Part shown: one piece after another, positions 5,501 to 8,439 of the stretch
How positions within the stretch are numbered: the stretch's first letter is position 1
Layout of the letters: every line of letters starts with the position of its first letter
Origin: Candidatus Iainarchaeum sp.
Lineage (GTDB): Archaea > Iainarchaeota > Iainarchaeia > Iainarchaeales > DTGL01
Reading direction: 5' to 3'
DNA: 8,439 nucleotides
Assembly (NCBI GenBank): GCA_021161055.1
Contig: JAGHBI010000031.1
Coordinates: 1-8,439, forward strand
Made by a program: the position numbers and the translations under genes
The notes under the pieces: generated by a model
What the model saw: only the letters and a program-made list of their open reading frames with translations
What the model was told of the DNA's origin: nothing
Databases searched by the model: none

Positions 5501-8439
5501 ATCAGTCTTGATCTCTGCAGTTGCTTCCGCATAATCCGGCTTTTCTACGCTTAAAAATACAGTTTCTGCTGGCATCAGTGCAGGCACAGTTATTTCTGCC
5601 AGCCCAAGCGAAGTTGTGCTTGTCTGCACAAGAGTGTCGCCGAACTTATTCTTTATTTTCACTATGGCATCGCTGACCTCTAAACCAGATTGCTTATCCC
5701 TAACTCTAACAACCAGCGTGTTTTCCATACCGCTCGCAAGCACTGGAGGCTGTTCCTGGAACGTTTCTCCAACCTTAAATTCTACAATGAATTCGTTTGC
5801 AGCAATCGTCTCTATAAATATAGTTTTTTCAAATATGTGTGCATGCCTTGCTGGTTCATGCAGCCTTATCGTTATGCTTCCAGTGGTTGCAACTTTAGGT
5901 ATGAATGTTATTTCGCCATATACCTCTTGGCTGGGCTTCAGATCACCTATTTCAATGTATTCGGTTTCACTCGCATTTGCTACGCCGCTAATGTAGTTGG
6001 ATATGTTATAATCCTTAAATTCGATATTTTTCTCATCGTTAAATATCTTCAACTGCACATTGCTGAATGTATCCGTTTCCGAGCTGCTGTTGTTAAGTAT
6101 GCTGAAATAAAGCCTGTATGGTTTGAGAACTTTTGCAACGTAGCCTTCATCGATATACTCTGCAACATCATTTGTTATATCCAATATTCTCAATACTGTG
6201 CACCACTTATCCGTGCACAGCTTTTCCATACCTGTCTGGTAAATGCGACTATAAACCTTTGCGTATAACTCTCTCTCGCTGGGAGCTTCTCCAAGCGTGT
6301 CATCTATAGGATCTCTTATGAGCGCCCCCTGTTTTAATGCCCAGGCACGCCAGTATATTGGCAATTCTTCAGCGCTTGCTGAATCTTTCACTTTTATCCT
6401 TGCATGCACTGATATTGTCCCGCTTCCATAATTGCTCCATTCAATATTCACCCACTTTGCACTTTCCGTGCTCAAAAATTGCATATCATGGCTTACGCCT
6501 TCGTCAGGATTAAATGACGTGCCGCGCACAATATTGGGCTTTCCAGGCGCCCAGACGTCTTTTATATAAATGAAGTCCTTTTCCATAATGTTATAACGCC
6601 CAGTCCTTATATGAATGCCAAATTTATCATAATCTGCCTGCTCTGGCACGGAGATCTTGAATTTGGCTACATATTCCTCGCCAGGAGCTACAACCGAAAC
6701 AAACTTATCTTTCTTGAAAAGGCCTAAAAATCGCACCTCTATTTCGCCGCTTATACGCTGTGGTTCAAGCACCACCTGCATCTTTCTGTGCTCATTTGGC
6801 GCTAACGTAAATCTTTCCGTAGTATAACTTGCGTAACCCTCCTTTGTTATGTATAAATACACCGGGAGGCCGGCGTCAACTTCAAAGGTTATTGTTCCAT
6901 TGAGGTCTTCTATTTTATTGGGCCCTTTTATCACCCTATCTGTTGTAGCATCCTTCAACGTAACATCGCTGAATGGCAGAGGCTCTTTATCACTATCCAC
7001 AACCTTGAGCTCCAAAATTGCTTTTGGAAGCTCGAGCACAATTACCGCTTTCTCAGTAATCGTTTCCCTTGGCATATACTCTATAACATCACTCCAGCCG
7101 CTCCCAAAGCCCTTATAGGCAAAGAACTTGTATTTCCCGGCATATAGGCCCTTAAATTCTGCCTCGCCGTTTATGTCAGTTACGCGCTCGCTCCAGCCAA
7201 GCCCATTTCCGTTCTCGTCAAATATTGCAACTTTAGCGTTTGGTATCGGGTTGTTTTGTGGATCAACAACCTTTGCAAGCAAAACGCCGCCACAATCACC
7301 AACGTATTTTTTCAGCTCTATTTCGATAGTACTTCCGGACTTTCTAACATTGTGCAATCTTGCGATGCAATATTCTGGATGGTCGATAACTATATCATAG
7401 CTCTCATCTTTTGTAAGGTTAAACTGCACAATCCCGTTTGAATCCGTTTCATCAAACGCTACTTGCGTTGTGCCTTTCATTAGTGTTACCCTAACCTCTT
7501 GCAGTGGTTCTTTATTCGCTTCATCCACGATGCGCAGCTTTATATGCCCAACAATCCTTTCCTCAACTTCAAGAGAAATTGTTCTGTACTCGTTTGCACC
7601 GACCGTTATAAAGCCAGATTCCTTGCTATTGAATCTTGCTGTTGCCTTGCTCCTTATTTTATATGTGCCGGGCAAAACTTCAAATACAGCTTGCCCCGCT
7701 TCGCTGATTTTTTGCTCCATGAATACTGGCGTTGCGCCAGTATCTTTGTACAGCTCCACAGCTATAGGTTCTTCCACCGGCTTGCCTCTGAAGGTAAGAT
7801 TCACAATTATTCTGCCCTTCTGCTCAGCAGGCATAAGCTCCTGTTTCGTTTGCATCGTTAGTATTGTGCCATCGCGCACAGTCGCTTTTGTTACAGGCTC
7901 AAAGCCTTGTGTTTCTACAGAAACGAGCAGGGGTAAGCAGTCAATCTCAACATCATATAGCTGTATCTTTCCAGAATAATCGGTGTATGCTTCCATATTT
8001 GCTGGAGGCTCAGCTTCCGGATTTGAGCATTCAAAAGAGAGGCTCACGCGCTTGTTAGCAATGGGGTTGTTTTTGGAATCAACAAGCCTGAAGCTCACAT
8101 CCTCTGTCAAAATAAGTTCTGTAAGAACGGCTCTTACATTTATAGATTCTTTTTTCACCTCTATGGTTTTTTCGAAAGGTTTGGGTTTGAAGCCTTCTTT
8201 GTATATCGCAATCGTCAGCGTGTCGCCAAACCTGGCTTTATAGGGTTCGCTTAGCATTCCATCAGCATTTGTATCAAATGCAGATGTTTGCTCATTATGA
8301 GTAATCTCTACAGTTGCTCCTTCCAGCACATGTCTTGTGCCATAGCGGTCCTCATACTGCACAAAAACGTTCACAGTTGCTTCTTTCGGAAGCACAAGCG
8401 CAGGCACAAATATTGCAACAAAATAGGCTATAATTACCG
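1259..8439 (-). CDS. Giant multidomain surface protein with Ig-like arrays and a Cys-rich insert, 5'-partial
   Basis: The frame is open from the right edge to a TAG stop and encodes at least 2392 residues. Numbering here counts the GTG codon at 8407 as residue 1. That GTG is unlikely to be the true start: the frame continues upstream through a hydrophobic helix and no Shine-Dalgarno motif precedes it. Order of parts: hydrophobic helix; about six carboxypeptidase-regulatory-like modules (10-550); unassigned beta-rich region (551-1098); three Cys-initiated Ig-like domains (1099-1375); glycine-zipper segment (1383-1398); three six-Cys repeats (1415-1534); second glycine-zipper segment (1584-1601); charged linker, helical stretch and CARDB-like domain (1602-1950); unassigned C-terminal domain (1951-2382). 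I count 46 cysteines, an even number, and more than ten N-x-S/T sequons, which fit an exported, disulfide-bonded, possibly glycosylated protein. There is no C-terminal anchor, LPXTG or PGF-CTERM signal. No catalytic motif is recognisable. The role in adhesion or the cell envelope is inferred from architecture only. It is followed after 26 bases by a related gene. Confidence 0.93.
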   Translation of the reverse strand, partial: VIIAYFVAIFVPALVLPKEATVNVFVQYEDRYGTRHVLEGATVEITHNEQTSAFDTNADGMLSEPYKARFGDTLTIAIYKEGFKPKPFEKTIEVKKESINVRAVLTELILTEDVSFRLVDSKNNPIANKRVSLSFECSNPEAEPPANMEAYTDYSGKIQLYDVEIDCLPLLVSVETQGFEPVTKATVRDGTILTMQTKQELMPAEQKGRIIVNLTFRGKPVEEPIAVELYKDTGATPVFMEQKISEAGQAVFEVLPGTYKIRSKATARFNSKESGFITVGANEYRTISLEVEERIVGHIKLRIVDEANKEPLQEVRVTLMKGTTQVAFDETDSNGIVQFNLTKDESYDIVIDHPEYCIARLHNVRKSGSTIEIELKKYVGDCGGVLLAKVVDPQNNPIPNAKVAIFDENGNGLGWSERVTDINGEAEFKGLYAGKYKFFAYKGFGSGWSDVIEYMPRETITEKAVIVLELPKAILELKVVDSDKEPLPFSDVTLKDATTDRVIKGPNKIEDLNGTITFEVDAGLPVYLYITKEGYASYTTERFTLAPNEHRKMQVVLEPQRISGEIEVRFLGLFKKDKFVSVVAPGEEYVAKFKISVPEQADYDKFGIHIRTGRYNIMEKDFIYIKDVWAPGKPNIVRGTSFNPDEGVSHDMQFLSTESAKWVNIEWSNYGSGTISVHARIKVKDSASAEELPIYWRAWALKQGALIRDPIDDTLGEAPSERELYAKVYSRIYQTGMEKLCTDKWCTVLRILDITNDVAEYIDEGYVAKVLKPYRLYFSILNNSSSETDTFSNVQLKIFNDEKNIEFKDYNISNYISGVANASETEYIEIGDLKPSQEVYGEITFIPKVATTGSITIRLHEPARHAHIFEKTIFIETIAANEFIVEFKVGETFQEQPPVLASGMENTLVVRVRDKQSGLEVSDAIVKIKNKFGDTLVQTSTTSLGLAEITVPALMPAETVFLSVEKPDYAEATAEIKTDATVLTIEPEKIGLQLNVHTKPMDTVTVRLLNKTQMPLKLNSIELVGDFFGIIDDQKVHDWLASEYFGKIIAPRDKLDIALKVPLSDFGKMLSERKNLEGKLIATVSAYGHAWLSESEVSITIGLGGEVDNPECLIVSINDWKASTKSNEVSTGFSIRNACTLNGKPIKLKNLSAKIEWESNQIGDYYVKIADSSIELRGSYFKILRGTLNEDEELPAMLTFAPDAGITGTAKATIIISAEHPTETEKEVLTASIETEIDVISLDNCIRFDKDVIRIQNNEEETFTIETKGCQVPVDFLLDSELNLSEKEFTLEADDSKTITVLPPEEIPGQYPIYVKTKTVGESDYSVRKLIRVIVEPDGCLRLNRYEFDIYDDLNNPYDGFDVGLLINDCYKKKEEITISYDERNWLEAMKTGALWAIAGFIYGGVQATRHGKDFFGNPLPSTICSDAGLEYCGTKMLCKDERIKVVKNVTCCASQCISEGTNLKADTCKKRGYKYCGPGLCDGRERIVSGITCCSGRCKSSATESADSICKKANRQYDHCEANEICPGNIVSVGNTSCCTKKCIASEAELDTILTKPSARTTAPTGLITIESIGDIVGSGFDLIGELLNIDDPWTGAVVGFVAGTLFTYWQQSQNVGEFEVPVAVKDLVVEAFKLVIPKDLEEEEETRILVEKGETKVETTQDKPLGVEKIEVIFKNNGIEQEEPYKPIYRILKVEGTRLDYNTHYEIKKKKDAEKMREMEPVVSGGEAFMQKFHLQFNAYKPKPQEVVVRPEAGCKIAGLVGATGPNAVPKIKLKWNWKDIDIDECDEGGKETYCDATQFSIELLKKIKKIDELLRGQKLKCPSAEGILSEKTQELDSLKLDVAVTKIRIEKSGKNATVIGTIKSNNNQEMTVNAVITVQKDGSPTSITCPEGEKAVQLISESEVSCTFTELEEGLYTATVTVYPQLNTCEAECKNENLGNDSLFTKFIVGSAAGVFEKCEPYSTSRLDEFIAANPNNANLKKAAELTNFKAYLIQDGYTLDFRKDFHEFSETKDFFSTPLWYKGTTGLGRYFASEELFEFKSPFLRAEFGYLPAGKYQVQINIIYNNDCWCLFDGTEPNAKIEVSFVRLETPEPDSVFYYMPFDGLVGVDSENGRQGYGVNFRQKSEEVILINEDIHQPIRTSTIANSVPIPGGWIEARMVQDFKTLNNDARGVLLDIEKSSDGVSLIYSPSVATPIILKVSGGERNKAYAFYQLTIDYQPQEASSYLTTWTGIGKGCKDFSDAEVTEAFDSRRDVRGGVGRVRCAGSFDTHQYGIEWCDVKRKGNVFLKSVLFTPQNTTSILEIVEAADDAVFITPKGIGKQVELSGVEGLAITSVEKILKLVEEKKVCIAGVGNSAKATFFWNPQELTNSTLASTIESVPGQCIKSE
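2558..3604 (-). other. Charged linker, helical stretch and CARDB-like domain of the giant protein
   Basis: Residues 1602-1950 start with a hydrophobic beta strand, then a run of acidic residues (DLEEEEETR, 1631-1639) and a beta stretch (1659-1687) that may complete the interrupted third Cys-Ig domain. Residues 1791-1830 are rich in Lys, Glu and Leu and look helical. Residues 1831-1920 have the strand order of a CARDB-type sandwich: a first strand LKLDVAVTKIRI, a middle part with C1882 and C1899, and the closing EEGLYTATVTVYPQLN. Cysteines at 1922 and 1926 end the domain. The domain names are inferred by eye. Confidence 0.5.
3605..3658 (-). other. Glycine-zipper hydrophobic segment 2 of the giant protein
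   Basis: Residues 1584-1601 read PWTGAVVGFVAGTLFTYW. They contain a perfect GxxxGxxxG zipper at G1587, G1591 and G1595, framed by tryptophans. The segment follows the Cys-rich repeats after a linker (1535-1583) that holds a shorter amphipathic stretch. It mirrors segment 1 in length and in the spacing of small residues, so the two could pack against each other as a hairpin. Confidence 0.65.
3806..4165 (-). repeat. Three tandem six-cysteine repeats in the giant protein
   Basis: Residues 1415-1534 hold 18 cysteines in three copies of the pattern C-x7..9-C-x4..5-C-x11..12-CC-x3-C. Copy 1 uses C1415, 1423, 1429, 1442, 1443 and 1447. Copy 2 uses C1459, 1467, 1472, 1484, 1485 and 1489. Copy 3 uses C1501, 1511, 1517, 1529, 1530 and 1534. 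The copies start 44 and 42 residues apart. The residue before each CC pair is always Thr or Ser. In copies 1 and 3 it completes an N-glycosylation sequon (NVT, NTS). With no CxxC metal-binding pairs and with sequons present, a disulfide-rich extracellular knob is more likely than a zinc domain. From memory, similar C...CC-x3-C repeats occur in DPANN archaeal surface proteins. Confidence 0.85.
4214..4261 (-). other. Glycine-zipper hydrophobic segment 1 of the giant protein
   Basis: Residues 1383-1398 read GALWAIAGFIYGGVQA. They form an uncharged, hydrophobic stretch with small residues every fourth position: A1386, G1390 and G1394. It lies between beta-rich extracellular sequence and the Cys-rich repeats. 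At 16 residues it is short for a full membrane span, so a re-entrant, hairpin or fusion-peptide-like insertion is as plausible as a true transmembrane helix. Confidence 0.6.
4283..5113 (-). repeat. Three Cys-initiated Ig-like domains in the giant protein
   Basis: Three domains in a row begin with a short acidic linker and a cysteine followed by a hydrophobic residue: NPEC-LIV at 1102, LDNC-IRF at 1235 and PDGC-LRL at 1330. Each has a second cysteine 25 to 30 residues later, at the end of a beta strand: SIRNAC1129, IETKGC1260 and LINDC1360. The regular spacing suggests one conserved disulfide per domain. The first two domains are complete. The third is interrupted after about 20 further residues by the first glycine-zipper segment. 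Divergence is high, so the repeat shows in the pattern and not in nucleotide identity. Confidence 0.6.
5114..6757 (-). other. Central beta-rich region of the giant protein, mostly unassigned
   Basis: Residues 551-1098 continue the extracellular beta-rich chain but match no family I can name throughout. Residues 551-690 contain many aromatic residues, including the stretch YWRAWALKQGALIRDP. Residues 710-760 look helical and carry a close C731-x4-C736 pair. Residues 760-870 read like a CARDB/NEW3-type sandwich, with the strand pattern RLYFSILNNSS and a later LKPSQEVYGEITFIP. Residues 895-975 resemble one more carboxypeptidase-regulatory-like or Big_1-like module. Residues 980-1095 form another beta domain, ending in a short glycine-rich linker (GLGG). 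No catalytic residues are evident. Confidence 0.5.
6758..8380 (-). other. Array of about six carboxypeptidase-regulatory-like Ig modules in the giant protein
   Basis: Residues 10-550 divide into modules at about 10-97, 102-190, 198-281, 285-366, 373-460 and 462-548. Each begins with an alternating hydrophobic strand (such as HIKLRIVDEANKEPLQEVRV or GGVLLAKVVDPQNNPIPNAKV-like), then a D-x-N-G turn, and a strand carrying GxY or EGY (LPGTYK, AGKYKF, KEGY, PEY). This is the signature of CarboxypepD_reg/transthyretin-like folds, which act as rigid spacers or binding modules in surface proteins. The second module has a probable disulfide, C127-C157. The fourth and fifth may be joined by C347-C372. 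Module boundaries are by eye and accurate to about ten residues. Confidence 0.8.
8387..8437 (-). other. N-terminal hydrophobic helix (signal peptide or signal anchor) of the giant protein
   Basis: Reading upstream of the GTG at 8407 in the same frame gives VIIAYFVAIF, followed by VPALVLP. This is an unbroken hydrophobic stretch of about 17 residues directly before the first Ig-like module. It should send the chain through the Sec system. The N-terminal flank lies beyond the window, so I cannot tell a cleaved signal peptide from an uncleaved anchor. The neighbouring paralogue has an uncleaved-looking anchor at the equivalent place. Confidence 0.75.

Noticed and set aside
5690..6268. A 192-codon open frame on the plus strand
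   Set aside because: It lies wholly antisense to the giant gene. Its product is an unlikely mix rich in Cys, Tyr, Phe and Ile, with no domain pattern, and there is no ribosome-binding motif. It is a by-product of the codon use of the opposite strand.
7470..7979. A 169-codon plus-strand frame
   Set aside because: Antisense to well-formed Ig-like modules of the giant gene. Its Ser-rich, patchy hydrophobic sequence is typical of shadow frames.

Overview
The window holds two large, co-directional genes on the minus strand and essentially nothing else. Both run off the window: the upstream gene lacks its 5' end (right edge, position 8439) and the downstream gene lacks its 3' end (left edge, position 1). 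Only 26 bases separate them, so they very probably form one transcription unit. The plus-strand open frames are antisense shadows of these genes.

Both products look like exported or membrane-anchored cell-surface proteins built from tandem Ig-like beta-sandwich modules, mostly of the carboxypeptidase-regulatory-like (transthyretin/prealbumin-like) type. The upstream gene encodes a giant protein of at least 2392 residues. Its visible parts, in order, are an N-terminal hydrophobic helix, about six carboxypeptidase-regulatory-like modules, an unassigned beta-rich region, a trio of Cys-initiated Ig-like domains, a glycine-zipper hydrophobic segment, three repeats of a six-cysteine module, a second glycine-zipper segment, a charged and helical linker, a CARDB-like domain, and a C-terminal domain of about 430 residues that I cannot assign. 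The downstream gene encodes an inside-out signal-anchor protein: a 26-residue cytosolic tail, one membrane helix and at least four Ig-like modules. Its first modules resemble the first modules of the giant protein, down to a cysteine pair in the second one, which suggests that the two genes are tandem paralogues.

The organism is most likely an archaeon, probably a DPANN-type lineage known only from small or metagenome-assembled genomes. Pointers are the AGGTGG ribosome-binding site ahead of a GTG start, mixed use of AGA/AGG and ATA codons, the giant Ig-array architecture, and Cys-rich repeats of the C...C...C...CC-x3-C type that I associate from memory with DPANN surface proteins. I cannot assign a phylum. 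No enzyme, RNA gene, mobile element or CRISPR array is visible. The most unusual element is the 18-cysteine triple repeat bracketed by two glycine-zipper hydrophobic segments inside a secreted protein, which could be a membrane-inserting or membrane-anchoring device.
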